Assembly: GCA_964058805.1 (NCBI GenBank)
Contig: CAXKVV010001256.1
Span: forward strand, 1-58,454
Source of the DNA: Schoenoplectus triqueter
Lineage: Eukaryota; Streptophyta; Magnoliopsida; Poales; Cyperaceae
Length of the DNA stretch: 58,454 nt
Direction: 5' to 3'
A program made the position numbers and the translations under genes. The notes beneath the pieces are model-generated. The model saw only the letters and a program-made list of their open reading frames with translations. It was not told where the DNA came from and did no database searches. Positions 45,130 through 58,454 of the stretch are shown piece by piece. Numbering within the stretch: the first letter of the stretch is position 1; every line of letters starts with the position of its first letter.

Positions 45130-48100
45130 CCGCCAAAAACGGGACCCAACGCCCTCGAGACCGCCGAAAACGAGTCCGGGCGCGCAAAACATTAAAACGG
45201 GACCCAACAACCTCGGTACCGCCGAAAACGAGTCCGGGAGCGCAAAACATGAAAAAGGGACCCGACGCCCTCGTTACCGCCGAAAATGAGTTTGGGCGCG
45301 CAAAACAATAAAACGATACCCGACGCCCGCGATACCGCCGAAAACGGGACCTGACGCCCTCGAGACCACCGAAAACGAGTCCGAACGCGCAAAACGTGAA
45401 AACGGGACCTGACGCCCTCGGTAACGCCGAAAATGAGTACGGGCGCGCAAAACATGAAAACGGGACCCGACGCCCTCGGTACCGCCGAATATGAGTTCGG
45501 GCGCGCAAAACACGAAAACGATACCCGACGCCCTCGAGACCGCCGAAATTGAGTCCGGGAATGCAAAACGTGAAAACGGGACCCGACGCCCTCGGTACCG
45601 CCGAAAATGAGTCCGGGCGCGCAAAACATGAAAACGGGAACCGACGCCCTTGGTACCGACGAAAATGAGTTCGGGCGCGCAAAACATGAAAACGATACCC
45701 GACGCCCTCGAGACCGTCGAAAACGAGTACGGGCGCGCAAAACATTAAAACGGGACCCAACGCCCTCGGTACCGCTGAAAACGAGTCCGACCGCGCAAAA
45801 CGTGAAAACGGGACCCGACGCCCTCGTTATCCCCGAAAACGAGTCCGGGAGCGCAAAACATGAAAACGAGACCCGACGCCCTCGGTACCGCCGAAAACGA
45901 GTCCGGGCGCGCAAAACGTGAAAATGGGACCCGACGCCCTCGGTATCGCCGAAAACTAGTCCGGACGCGCAAAACATGAAAAATGGACCCGACGCCCTCG
46001 AGACCGCCGAAAACGAGTCCGGGAGCGCAAAACATTAAAACGGGACCCGACGCCCTCGGTACCGTCGAAAACGAGTCCGGGTGCGCAAAACATGAAAACG
46101 GGACCCGACGCCCTCGTTACCGCCAAAAATGAGTCCGGGAGCACAAAACAAGAAAACGCGACCCGACGCCCTCGGTTCCGCCGAAAACGAGTCCGGGCGC
46201 GCAAAACATGAAAACGGGACCCGACGCCCTCGTTACCGCCAAAAATGAGTCCGGGAGCACAAAACAAGAAAACGCGACCCGACGCCCTCGGTTCCGCCGA
46301 AAACGAGTCCGGGCGCAAAACATGAAAACGGGAGCCGACGCCCACGGTACCGCCAAAAATGAGTTCGGGCGCGCAAAACATGAAAACGATACCCGACGCC
46401 CTCGATACCGTCGAAAACGGGACCCGACGCCCTCGTTACCGCCAAAAACGAGTCCGGGAGCGCAAAACATGAAAACGAGACCTGACGCCCTCGGTACCGT
46501 CGAAAAGGAGTCCGGGCGCGCAAAATATGAAAACGGGACCCGACGCCGACGGAACCGCCGAAAATGAGTTCGGGCGCACAAAACATGAAAACGATACCCG
46601 ACGCCCTCGATACCGCCGAAAACGGGAGCCGACGCCCTCGAGATCGCCGAAAATGAGTCCGGGCTCGCAACACATTAAAACGGGACCCGACGCCCTCGAT
46701 ATCGCCGAAAACGAGTCCGGGTGCGCAAAACGTGAAAACGGGTCCCGACGCCCTCGGTACCGCCGAAAATGAGTTCGGGCGCAAAACATGAAAACGATAC
46801 CGCCGAAAATGTGTCCGGGACCCGACGAGCTCGGTACCGCCGAAAACGAGTCCGAGCGCGCAAAACGTGAAAAAAGGACCCGACGCCCTCGAGACCGCCG
46901 AAAACGAGTCCGGGAGCGCAAAACATTAAAACGAGACCCGACAACCTCGGTACCGCCGAAAACGAGTCTGGGAGCGCAAAACGTGAAAACGGGACCGGAC
47001 GCCCTCGGTACAGCCGAAAACGAGTCCGGGCGCGCAAAACATGAAAACGGGACCCGACGCCCTCGGTACCGCCGAATATGAGTTCGGGCACGCAAAACAT
47101 GAAAACGTTACCCGACGTCCTCGATACCGCCAAAAACGGGACCCGACGCACTCGAGACCGCCAAAAACTAGTCCTGGCGCGCAAAACATTAAAACGGGAC
47201 CCGACGCCCTCGATATCGTCGAAAATGAGTCCGGGCGCGCAAAACGTGAAAACGGGACCCGACACCCTCGATACCGCCAAAAATGAGTCCGGGACCCGAC
47301 GAGCTCGGTACCTCCGAAAACAAGTCCGGGTGCGCAAAACGTGAAAACGGTACCCGACGCCCTCGGTACCGCCGAAAATGAGTTCGGGAGCGCAAAACAT
47401 GAAAACGATACCCGACGCCCTCGATACCTGCCGAAAACGGGACCCGACGCCCTCGAGACCGCCGAAAATGAGTCCGGGCGCGCAAAACATTAAAACGGGA
47501 CCCCGACAACCTAGGTACCGCCGAAAACGAGTCCGGGCGCGCAAAACATGAAAACGATACCCGACGCCCTCGATACCGCCAAAAACGGGACCCGACGCCC
47601 TCGAGACCGCCGAATACGAGTCCGGGCGCGCAAAACATGAAAACGGGACCTGACGCCCTCGTTAACGTCAAAAACGAGTCCGGGAGCGCAAAACATCAAA
47701 ACGAGACCCGACGCCCTCGGAACCGCCGAAAGCGATTCCGGGACCGCAAAACATAAAAACGAAACCCGACGCCCTCGATACCGCCGAAAATGAGTCCGGG
47801 CGCGCAAAACATAAAAACGGGACACGACGCCCTCGGTACCGCCGAAAAGGAGTTCGGGCGCGCAAAAAATGAAAACGACACTCGACGCCCTCGGTACCGC
47901 CGAAAACGAGTCCGGGCGCGCAAAACATGAAAATGATACCCGACGCCCTCGATACCGCCGAAAACGAGTCCGGGCGCACAAAACATGAAAACGAGACACG
48001 ACGCCCTCGGTACCGCCGAAAATGAGTTCTGGCGCGCAAAACATTAAAACGATACCCGACGCCCTCGGTACCGTCGAAAACGAGTCCGGGCGTGCAAAAC

Positions 48101-51100
48101 TTGAAAACGGGACCCAAGGCCCTCGGTTCCGTCTAAAACGAGTCTGAGCGCGCAAAACATGAAAAACGGACCCCGACGCCCTGGGTACCGCCGAAAACGA
48201 GTTCGGGCGCGCAAAACAAGAAAATGAGACATGACGCCCTCGGTACCGCCGAAAACGGGACCCGACGCCTTCGAGACCGCCGAAAACGAGTCCGGGCTCG
48301 CATAACATTAAAACGGGACCCGACGCCCTCGGTATCGCCGAAAACGAGTCCGGGCTCGCAAAACATGAAAACGGGATCCGACGCCCTCAGTACCGCCGAA
48401 ATTGAATCCGGGCCCGCAAAACATGAAAACGATACCCGGCGCCCTCGATACCCGCCGAAAACGGGACCCGACGCCCTCGAGACCGCCAAAAACGAGTCTG
48501 GGCGCGCAAAACGCGAAAATGATACCCGACGCCCTCGGTACCGTCTAAAACGAGTTCGGGCGCGCAAAACATGAAAAAGGTACCCGACGCCCTAGGTACC
48601 GCCGAAAACGAGTCCGGGCGCACAAAACAAGAAAATGAGACACGACGCCCTCGGTACCGCCGAAAACGGGACCCGACGCCTTCGAGACCGCCGAAAACGA
48701 GTCTGGGCTCGCAAAGCATTAAAACGGGACCCGACGCCCTCGGTATCGCCGAAAACGAGTCCGGGCGCGCAAAACATGAAAACGGGACCTGATGCCCTCG
48801 GTACCGTCGAAAATGAGTTCGGGCGCGCAAAACATGAAAACGATACCTGACGCCCTCGATACCCGCCGAAAACGGGACCCGACGCCCTCGAGACAGCCGA
48901 AATCGAGTCCGGGAGCGCAAAACATTAAAACGGGACCCGACAACCTCGGTACCGCCGAAAACGAGTTCGGGAGCGCAAAACGTGAAAACGGGACCCGACG
49001 CCCTCGGTACAGCCGAAAACGAGTCCGGGCGCGCAAAACATGAAAACGGGACCCGATGCCCTCGGTACCGCCGAAACTGAGTTCGGGCACGCAAAACATG
49101 AAAACGTTACCCGACGCCCTCGATACCGCCGAAAACGGGACCCGACGCACTCGAGACCGTCGAAAATGAGTCCTGGTGCGCAAAACATTAAAACGGGACC
49201 CGACGCCCTCGATATCGCCGAAAATGAGTCCGGGCGCGCAAAACATAAAAACGGGACCCGACAACCTCGGTACCGCCGAAAACGAGTCCGGGCGCGTAAA
49301 ACGTGAAAACGGGACCCGACACCCTCGGTACCGCCGAAAACGAGTCCGAGTGCGCAAAACATGAAAACGGGACTCGACGCTTGAGGTACCGCCGAAAATG
49401 AGTTCGGGCGCGCAAAACAAGAAAACGATACCCGACGCCCTCGAGACCGCCGAAAACGAGTCTTGGCGCGCAAAACATTAAAACGGGACCCCGATATCGT
49501 CGAAAACGAGTCCGGGCGCGCAAAACGTGAAAACGGGACCCGACGCCCTCGATACTGCCGAAAATGAGTCCAGGACCCGACGAGCTCGGTACCGCTGAAA
49601 ATAAGTCCGGGTGCGCAAAACGAGAAAACGGTACCCGACGCCCTCGGTACCGCCGAAAATGAGTTCGGGCGCGCAAAACATGAAAACGATACCCGACGCC
49701 CTCGATACCTGCCGAAAACGGGACCCGACGCCCTCGAGACCGCCGAAAACGAGTCCGGGCGCGCAAAACATTAAAACGGGACCCGACAACCTAGGTACCG
49801 CCGAAAACCAGTCCGGGCGCGCAAAACATGAAAACGATACCCGACGCCATCGAAACCGCCGAAAACAGGCCCGACGCCCTCGAGACCGCCGAAAACGAGT
49901 CCGGGAGCGCAAAACATTAAAACGAGACCCGACGCCCTCGGTACCGCCGAAAGCGCTTCCCGGAGAGCAAAACATGAAAACGAAACCCGACGCCCTCGGT
50001 ACCGCCGAAAACGAGTCTGGGCGCGCAAAACATGAAAACGGGACCCGACGCCCTCGATACCGCCGAAAATGAGTTCGGGCGCGCAAAACATGAAAACGAT
50101 ACCCGACGCCCTCGATACCGCCGAAAACGGGACCCGACGCCCTCGAGCCCACCGAAAATGAGTCCGAACGCGCAAAACGTGAAAACGGGACCCGACGCCC
50201 TCGTTACCGTCAAAAACGAGTCCGGGAGCGCAAAACATTAAAACGAGACCCGACGCCCTCGGTACCGCCGAAAGCGCTTCCCGGAGCGCAAAACATGAAA
50301 ACGAAACCCGACGCCCTCGGTACCGCCGAAAACGAGTCTGGGCGCGCAAAACATGAAAACGGGACCCGACGCCCTCGGTACCGCCGAAAATGAGTTCGGG
50401 CGCGCAAAACATGAAAACGATACCGCCGAAAATGTGTCCGGGACCCGACGAGCTCGGTACCGCCGAAAACGAGTCCGAGCGCGCAAAACGTGAAAAAAGG
50501 ACCCGACGCCCTCGAGACCGCCGAAAACGAGTCCGGGAGCGCAAAACATTAAAACGAGACCCGACAACCTCGGTACCGCCGAAAACGAGTCTGGGAGCGC
50601 AAAACGTGAAAACGGGACCCGACGCCCTCGGTACAGCCGAAAACGAGTCCGGGCGCGCAAAACATGAAAACGGGACCCGACGCCCTCGGTACCGCCGAAA
50701 ATGAGTTCGGGCACGCAAAACATGAAAACGTTACCCGACGTCCTCGATACCGCCAAAAACGGGACCCGACGCACTCGAGACCGCCAAAAACTAGTCCTGG
50801 CGCGCAAAACATTAAAACGGGACCCGACGCCCTCGATATAGTCGAAAATGAGTCCGGGCGCGCAAAACGTGAAAACGGGACCCGACACCCTCGATACCGC
50901 CGAAAATGAGTCCGGGACCCGACGAGCTCGGTACCTCCGAAAACAAGTCCGGGTGCGCAAAACGTGAAAACGGTACCCGACGCCCTCGGTACCGCCGAAA
51001 ATGAGTTCGGGAGCGCAAAACATGAAAACGATACCCGACGCCCTCGATACCTGCCGAAAACGGGACCCGACGCCCTCGAGACCGCCGAAAATGAGTCCGG

Positions 51101-54100
51101 GCGCGCAAAACATTAAAACGGGACCCCGACAACCTAGGTACCGTCGAAAACGAGTCCGGGCGCGCAAAACATGAAAACGATACCCGACGCCCTCGATACC
51201 GCCAAAAACGGGACCCGACGCCCTCGAGACCGCCGAATACGAGTCCGGGCGCGCAAAACATGAAAACGGGACCTGACGCCCTCGTTAACGTCAAAAACGA
51301 GTCCGGGAGCGCAAAACATCAAAACGAGACCCGACGCCCTCGGAACCGCCGAAAGCGATTCCGGGACCGCAAAACATAAAAACGAAACCCGACGCCCTCG
51401 GTACCGCCGAAAATGAGTCCGGGCGCGCAAAACATAAAAACGGGACACGACGCCCTCGGTACCGCCGAAAAGGAGTTCGGGCGCGCAAAAAATGAAAACG
51501 ACACTCGACGCCCTCGGTACCGCCGAAAACGAGTCCGGGCGCGCAAAACATGAAAATGATACCCGACGCCCTCGATACCGCCGAAAACGAGTCCGGGCGC
51601 ACAAAACATGAAAACGAGACACGACGCCCTCGGTACCGCCGAAAATGAGTTCTGGCGCGCAAAACATTAAAACGATACCCGACGCCCTCGGTACCGTCGA
51701 AAACGAGTCCGGGCGCGCAAAACTTGAAAACGGGACCCAAGGCCCTCGGTTCCGTCTAAAACGAGTCTGAGCGCGCAAAACATGAAAAAGGGACCCCGAC
51801 GCCCTGGGTACCGCCGAAAACGAGTTCGGGCGCGCAAAACAAGAAAATGAGACATGACGCCCTCGGTACCGCCGAAAACGGGACCCGACGCCGTCGAGAC
51901 CGCCGAAAACGAGTCCGGGCTCGCATAACATTAAAACGGGACCCGACGCCCTCGGTATCGCCGAAAACGAGTCCGGGCGCGCAAAACATGAAAACGGGAT
52001 CCGACGCCCTCAGTACCGCCGAAATTGAATCCGGGCCCGCAAAACATGAAAACGATACCCGGCGCCCTCGATACCCGCCGAAAACGGGACCCGACGCCCT
52101 CGAGACCGCCAAAAACGAGTCTGGGCGCGCAAAACGCGAAAATGATACCCGACGCCCTCGGTACCGTCTAAAACGAGTTCGGGCGCGCAAAACATGAAAA
52201 AGGTACCCGACGCCCTAGGTACCGCCGAAAACGAGTCCGGGCGCACAAAACAAGAAAATGAGACACGACGCCCTCGGTACCGCCGAAAACGGGACCCGAC
52301 GCCTTCGAGACCGCCGAAAACGAGTTTGGGCTCGCAAAGCATTAAAACGGGACCCGACGCCCTCGGTATCGCCGAAAACGAGTCCGGGCGCGCAAAACAT
52401 GAAAACGGGACCTGATGCCCTCGGTACCGTCGAAAATGAGTTCGGGCGCGCAAAACATGAAAACGATACCTGACGCCCTCGATACCCGCCGATAACGGGA
52501 CCCGACGCCCTCGAGACAGCCGAAATCGAGTCCGGGAGCGCAAAACATTAAAACGGGACCCGACAACCTCGGTACCGCCGAAAACGAGTTCGGGAGCGCA
52601 AAACGTGAAAACGGGACCCGACGCCCTCGGTACAGCCGAAAACGAGTCCGGGCGCGCAAAACATGAAAACGGGACCCGATGCCCTCGGTACCGCCGAAAC
52701 TGAGTTCGGGCACGCAAAACATGAAAACGTTACCCGACGCCCTCGATACCGCCGAAAACGGGACCCGACGCACTCGAGACCGTCGAAAACGAGTCCTGGT
52801 GCGCAAAACATTAAAACGGGACCCGACGCCCTCGATATCGCCGAAAACGAGTCCGGGCGCGCAAAACATAAAAACGGGACCCGACAACCTCGGTACCGCC
52901 GAAAACGAGTCCGGGCGCGTAAAACGTGAAAACGGGACCCGACACCCTCGGTACCGCCGAAAACGAGTCCGAGTGCGCAAAACATGAAAACGGGACTCGA
53001 CGCTTGAGGTACCGCCGAAAATGAGTTCGGGCGCGCAAAACAAGAAAACGATACCCGACGCCCTCGAGACCGCCGAAAACGAGTCTTGGCGCGCAAAACA
53101 TTAAAACGGGACCCCGACGCCGTCGATATCGTCGAAAACGAGTCCGGGCGCGCAAAACGTGAAAACGGGACCCGACGCCCTCGATACTGCCGAAAATGAG
53201 TCCAGGACCCGACGAGCTCGGTACCGCTGAAAATAAGTCCGGGTGCGCAAAACGAGGAAAAGGTACCCGACGCCCTCGGTACCGCCGAAAATGAGTTCGG
53301 GCGCGCAAAACATGAAAACGATACCCGACGCCCTCGATACCTGCCGAAAACGGGACCCGACGCCCTCGACACCCCCGAAAACGAGTCCGGGCGCGCAAAA
53401 CATTAAAACGGGACCCGACAACCTAGGTACCGCCGAAAACCAGTCCGGGCGCGCAAAACATGAAAACGATACCCGACGCCATCGAAACCGCCGAAAACAG
53501 GCCCGACGCCCTCGAGACCGCCGAAAACGAGTCCGGGAGCGCAAAACATTAAAACGAGACCCGACGCCCTCGGTACCGCCGAAAGCGCTTCCCGGAGCGC
53601 AAAACATGAAAACGAAACCCGACGCCCTCGGTACCGCCGAAAACGAGTCTGGGCGCGCAAAACATGAAAACGGGACCCGACGCCCTCGATACCGCCGAAA
53701 ATGAGTTCGGGCGCGCAAAACATGAAAACGATACCCGACGCCCTCGATACCGCCGAAAACGGGACCCGACGCCCTCGAGCCCACCGAAAATGAGTCCGAA
53801 CGCGCAAAACGTGAAAACGGGACCCGACGCCCTCGTTACCGTCAAAAACGAGTCCGGGAGCGCAAAACATTAAAACGAGACCCGACGCCCTCGGTACCGC
53901 CGAAAGCGCTTCCCGGAGCGCAAAACATGAAAACGAAACCCGACGCCCTTGGTACCGCCGAAAACGAGTCTGGGCGCGCAAAACATGAAAACGGGACCCG
54001 ACGCCCTCGGTACCGCCGAAAATGAGTTCGGGCGCGCAAAACATGAAAACGGGACACGACGCCCTCGGTACCGCCGAAAATGAGTTCGGGCGCGCAAAAC

Positions 54101-56280
54101 ATGAAAACGATACCCGACGCCCTCGATACCGCCGAAAACGGGACCCGATGCCCTCGAGCCCACCGAAAATGAGTCCGAACGCGCATAACGTGAAAAACGG
54201 GACCCGACGCCCTCGGTAACGCCGAAAATGAGTCCGAGCGCGCAAAACATGAAAACGGGACCCGACGCCGTCGGTACCGCCGAATATGAGTTCGGGCGCG
54301 CAAAACACGAAAACGATACCCGACGCCCTCGAGACCACCAAAAACGAGTCCGCGCGCGCAAAACATTAAAACGGGACCCGACACCCTCGATATCGCCGAA
54401 AACGAGTCCGGGAACGCAAAATGTGAAAACGGGACCCGACGCCCTCGGTACCGCCGAAAATGAATCCGGGCGCGCAAAACATGAAAACGAGACCCGACGA
54501 CCTCGGTACCGCCGAAAATGAGTTCGGGCGCGCAAAACATGAAAACGATACCCGACGCCCTCGAGACCGTCGAAAACGAGTACGAGCGCGCAAAACATTA
54601 AAACGGGACCCGACGCTCTCGGTACAGCCGAAAATGGGTTCGGGCGCGCAAAACATGAAAACGATACCCGACGCCCTCGATACCGCCGAAAACGGGACCC
54701 GACGCCCTCGGTATCGCCGAAAACGAGTCAGGGAGCGCAAAACATGAAAACGGGACCCGACGACCTCGGTACCGCCGAAAACGATTCCGGGAGCGCAAAA
54801 CCTGAAAACGAGACCCGACGCCCTCGGTACTGCCGAAAACGAGTCCGGGCGCGCAAAACATGAAAACGGGACCTGACGCCCTCGGTACCGCCGAAAATAA
54901 GTTCGGGTGCGCAAAATAAGAAAACGATACCCGACGCCCTCGATACCTGCCGAAAACGGGACCCGACGCCCTCGAGACCGCCGAAAATGAGTCCGGGAGC
55001 GCAAAACATGAAAAAGGGACCCGACGCCCTCGTTACCGTCGAAAATGAGTCCGGGAGCGCAAAACATGAAAACGGGACCTGACGCCCTCGTTACCGTCAA
55101 AAACGAGTCCGGGAGCGCAAAACATGAAAACGAGACCCGTCGCCCTCGGTACCGCCGAAAACGATTCCGGGAGCGCAAAACATCAAAACGAAACCCGACG
55201 CCCTCGGTACCGCCGAAAATGAGTCCGGGCGCGCAAAACATGAAAACGGGTCCCGACGCCCTCGGTACCGTCGAAAACGAGTCCGGGTGCGCAAAACATG
55301 AAAACGGGACCCGACGCCCTCGTTACCGCCAAAAATGAGTCCGGGAGCACAAAACAAGAAAACGCGACCCGACGCCCTCGGTTCCGCCGAAAACGAGTCC
55401 GGGCGCGCAAAACATGGAAACGGGACCCGACGCCCACGGTACCGCCGAAAATGAGTTCGGGCGCGCAAAACATGAAAACGATACCCGACGCCCTCGATAC
55501 CGCCGAAAACGGGACCCGACGCCCTCGAGACCGCCGAAAACGAGTCCGGGAGCGCAAAACATTAAAACGGGACCCGACAACCTCGGTACCGCCGAAAACG
55601 AGTCCGGGAGCGCAAAACGTGAAAACGGGACCCGACGCCCTTGGTATCGTCGAAAACGAGTCCGGGTGCGCAAAACATGAAAACGATACCCGACGCCCTC
55701 GAGACCGTCGAAAACGAGTACGGGCGCGCAAAACAAGAAAACGCGACCCGACGCCCTCGGTTCCGCCGAAAACGAATCCGGGCGCGCAAAACATGAAAAC
55801 GGGACCCGACGCCCACGTTACCGCCGAAAATGAGTTCGGGCGCGCAAAAATGAAAACGATACCCGACGCCCTCGATACCGCCGAAAACGGGACCCGACGC
55901 CCTCGTTACCGCCAAAAACGAGTCCGAGAGCGCAAAACATGAAAACGACACCCGACGCCCTCGGTACCGCCGAAAATAAGTTCGGGCGCGCAAAATAAGA
56001 AAACGATACCCGACGCCCTCGATACCTGCCGAAAACGGGACCCGACGCCCTCGAGACCGCCGAAAATGAGTCCGGGAGCGCAAAACATGAAAAAGGGACC
56101 CGACGCCCTCGTTACCGCCGAAAATGAGTCCGGGAGCGCAAAACATGAAAACGGGACCTGACGCCCTCGTTACCGTCAAAAACGAGTCCGGGAGCGCAAA
56201 ACATGAAAACGAGACCCGTCGCCCTCGGTACCGCCGAAAACGATTCCGGGAGCGCAAAACATCAAAACGAAACCCGACGC
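45130..56280. repeat. Satellite block X', duplicate of block X with internal expansion
   Basis: About 11.15 kb, equal to the 7.53 kb block plus the 3.62 kb tandem duplication within it. Similarity to block X ends near 56280. Confidence 0.72.
46787..54032. repeat. 3,623-bp tandem duplication of satellite variants
   Basis: Unit 1 is about 46787-50409 and unit 2 about 50410-54032. The marker junction monomer lies at 46801 and 50424, exactly 3623 apart, and dozens of single-base variants follow in the same order. Unit 2 begins inside a monomer, at the shared GCGCAAAACATGAAAACG. Confidence 0.8.
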
Positions 56281-58454
56281 CCTCGAGACCGCCGAAAATG
56301 AGTCCGGGCGCGCAAAACGTGAAAACGGGACCCAACACCGTCGATACCGCTGAAAATGAGTCCGGGACCCGACGAGCTCGGTACCGCCGAAAACAAGTCC
56401 GGGTGCGCAAAACGTGAAAACGGTACCCGACGCCCTCGGTACCGCCGAAAATGAGTTCGGGCGCGCAAAACATGAAAACGATACCAGAGGCCCTCAATAC
56501 CTGCCGAAAACGGGACCCGACGCCCTCGAGACCGCCGAAAACGAGTCCGGGCGCGCAAAACATTAAAACGGGACCCCGACAACCTAGGTACCGCCGAAAA
56601 CGAGTCCGGGCGCGCAAAACATGAAAGCGATACCCGACGCCCTCGATACCGCCGAAAACGGGACCCGACGCCGTCGAGACCGCCGAAAACGAGTCCGGGC
56701 GCGCAAAACATGAAAACGGGACCCGACGCCCTCGTTACCGTCAAAAACGAGTCCGGGAGCGCAAAACATGAGATCGAGACCCGATGCCCTCGGTACCGCC
56801 GAAAGAAATTCCGGGAGCGCAAAACATGAAAACGAAACCCGACGCCCTTGGTACCGCCGAAAACGAGTCCGGGCGCGCCAAACGTGAAAACGATACCCGA
56901 CGCCCTCGGTACCGCCGAAAGCGAGTCCGGGCGCCCAAAACATGAAAACGATACCCGACGCCCTCGATACCGCCGAAAACGTGTCCGGGCGCACAAAACA
57001 AGAAAACAAGACACGACGCCCTCGGTACCGCCGAAAATGAGTTCTGGCGCGCAAAACATGAAAACGAGACACGACGCCCTCGTTACCGCCGAAAATGAGT
57101 TCTGGCGCGCAAAACAATAAAACGATACCCGACGCCCTCGGTACCGTCGAAAACGAGAACGGGCGCGCAAAACTTGAAATCGGGACCCGAGGCCCTCGGT
57201 ACCGTCTAAAACGAGTCCGAGCGCGCAAAACATGAAAAAGGGACCCGACGCCCTGGGTACCGCCGAAAACGAGTCCGGGCGCACAAAACATGAAAATAAG
57301 ACACGACGCCCTCGGTACCGCCGAAAACGAGTCTGGGCGCGCAAAACAAGAAAATGAGACACGACGCCCTCGGTGCCGCCGAAAACGGGACCCGACGCCT
57401 TCGAGACCGCCGAAAACGAGTCCGGGCTCGCAAAACATTAAAACGGGACCCGACGCCCTCGGTATCGCCGAAAACGAGTCCGGGCGCGCAAAACATGAAA
57501 ACGGGACCCGACGCCCTCGGTACCGCCGAAAATGAGTTCGGGCGCGCAAAACATGAAAACCATACCCGACGCCCTTGATACCTGCCGAAAACGGGACCCG
57601 ACGCCCTCGAGACCGCCGAAAACGAGTTCGGGCGCGCAAAACATTAAAACGATACCCGACGCCCTCGAGACCGCTGAAAACGGGTCCGGGCGCGCAAAAA
57701 AAGAAAACGGGACCCGACGCCCTCGTTACCTTTAAAAACGAGTCACGGAGCGCAAAACATGAAAACGAGACCCGACGCCCTCGGTACCGCCGAAAATGAG
57801 TGCGGGCGCGCAAAACATGAAAACGATACCCGACGCCCTCGGTACCGCCGAAAACGAGTCCGGGCGCACACAACATGAAAATGATACCCGACGCCCTCGC
57901 TACCCCCGAAAACGAGTCAGGGCGCCCAAAACATGAAAACGAGACACGACGCCCTCGGTACCGCCGAAAACGAGTCCGGGAGTGCAAAACATGAAAACGG
58001 GACCCGACGCTGTCGTTACCGTCAAAAACGAGTCCGGGAGAGCAAAACATGAAAACGAGACCCGACGCCCTCGGTACCGCCGAAAGCGATTTCGGGAGCG
58101 CAAAACATGAAAACGAGACCCGACGCCCTCGGTACCGCCGAAAACGAGTCCGGGAGTGCAAAACATGAAAACGAGACCCGACGCCCTCGGTACCGCCGAA
58201 AGCGATTCCGGGAGCGCAAAACATGAAAACGAGACCCGACGCCCTCGGTACCGCCGAAAACGAGTCCGGGCGCGCAAAACAAGATAACGGGACCCGACAC
58301 CCTCGGTACCGCCGAAAATGAGTTCGGGCGCGCAAAACATGAAAACGATACCCGACGCCCTCGGTACCGCCGAAAATGAGTTCGGGCGCGCAAAACATGA
58401 AAATGATACCCGACGCCCTCGATACCGCCGAAAACGAGTCCGGGCGCACAAAAT

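Larger units (their letters stand above)
25727..58454. repeat. 58-bp GC-rich satellite array, continues past window end
   Basis: About 32.7 kb of tandem repeats. The monomer is 58 bp and consists of half A (31 bp, GAAAACGGGACCCGACG... to ...GGTACCGCC) and half B (27 bp, GAAAACGAGTCCGGG... to ...GCGCAAAACAT). Units with A repeated (A-A-B, rarely A-A-A-B as near 32130-32260) are common. GC is about 64% with some ten CpGs per monomer. Common A variants carry GGTACC, GAGACC, GATACC, GTTACC or GATATC at the same place. There is no gene: the long frames in all phases reflect the scarcity of stop triplets. Confidence 0.96.

Noticed and set aside
25727..58454. CRISPR-like array
   Set aside because: There are no unique spacers between repeats; every base belongs to the 58-bp monomer or its half-units, and the context is a plant genome.

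Overview
This window is plant nuclear DNA. It holds two things: most of a very large Ty3/gypsy LTR retrotransposon of the Tat clade (1-25726), and a long GC-rich satellite array (25727-58454) in which the retrotransposon appears to sit. The plant assignment rests on the dual RNase H architecture of the polyprotein, the plant mobile domain (PMD) protein encoded antisense, and short plant-type introns. The species cannot be named from the sequence.

Retrotransposon layout. The window opens inside the 5' LTR (1-3580; roughly 2.46 kb of it lies upstream of the window). A primer binding site follows (3586-3604), then one uninterrupted gag-pol frame of 3041 codons (3682-12807) with capsid, CHHC zinc knuckle, protease, a second zinc-knuckle module, RT, a degenerate RNase H, an archaeal-type RNase H and a DD35E integrase. 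A 6.9 kb internal 3' region carries an antisense gene. I resolve that gene as six exons joined by five 72-79 nt GT-AG introns, all phase 1 (14536-18189, minus strand); the open frame is about 1092 codons, with a PMD in exon 1. Tandemly duplicated non-coding modules flank it on both sides. A polypurine tract (19655-19669) precedes the complete 3' LTR (19670-25726, 6057 bp, TGTG...CACA). The inferred full element is about 28.2 kb. The two LTRs differ by only five substitutions, two 1-nt indels and one complex change over 3.58 kb, and gag-pol is intact, so the insertion is young.

Structured non-coding DNA. The LTR part downstream of the predicted promoter, which would form the 5' leader of genomic RNA, is packed with tandem stem-loops. 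Their stems differ in sequence but keep pairing, and the G-T pairs fall on the sense strand. The main array (2674-3278, repeated at 24805-25409) has nine hairpins with a similar loop and a conserved bulge near mid-stem, interleaved with three hairpins of a second loop class. Related duplicated hairpin modules occur at 21609-21946, 2418-2668 and 19095-19239. I regard these arrays and the spliced antisense PMD gene as the most unusual content of the window.

Satellite. From 25727 to the window end the DNA is a tandem array of a 58-bp, about 64% GC monomer with some ten CpGs. The monomer is built from two half-units (31 bp and 27 bp) that start with the same heptamer; units with only the 31-bp half are interspersed. 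Multi-kilobase segmental duplications (offsets about 2.07, 3.62, 10.77, 12.73 and 16.35 kb) show repeated unequal exchange. The many long open frames in the array are periodicity artefacts, not genes.
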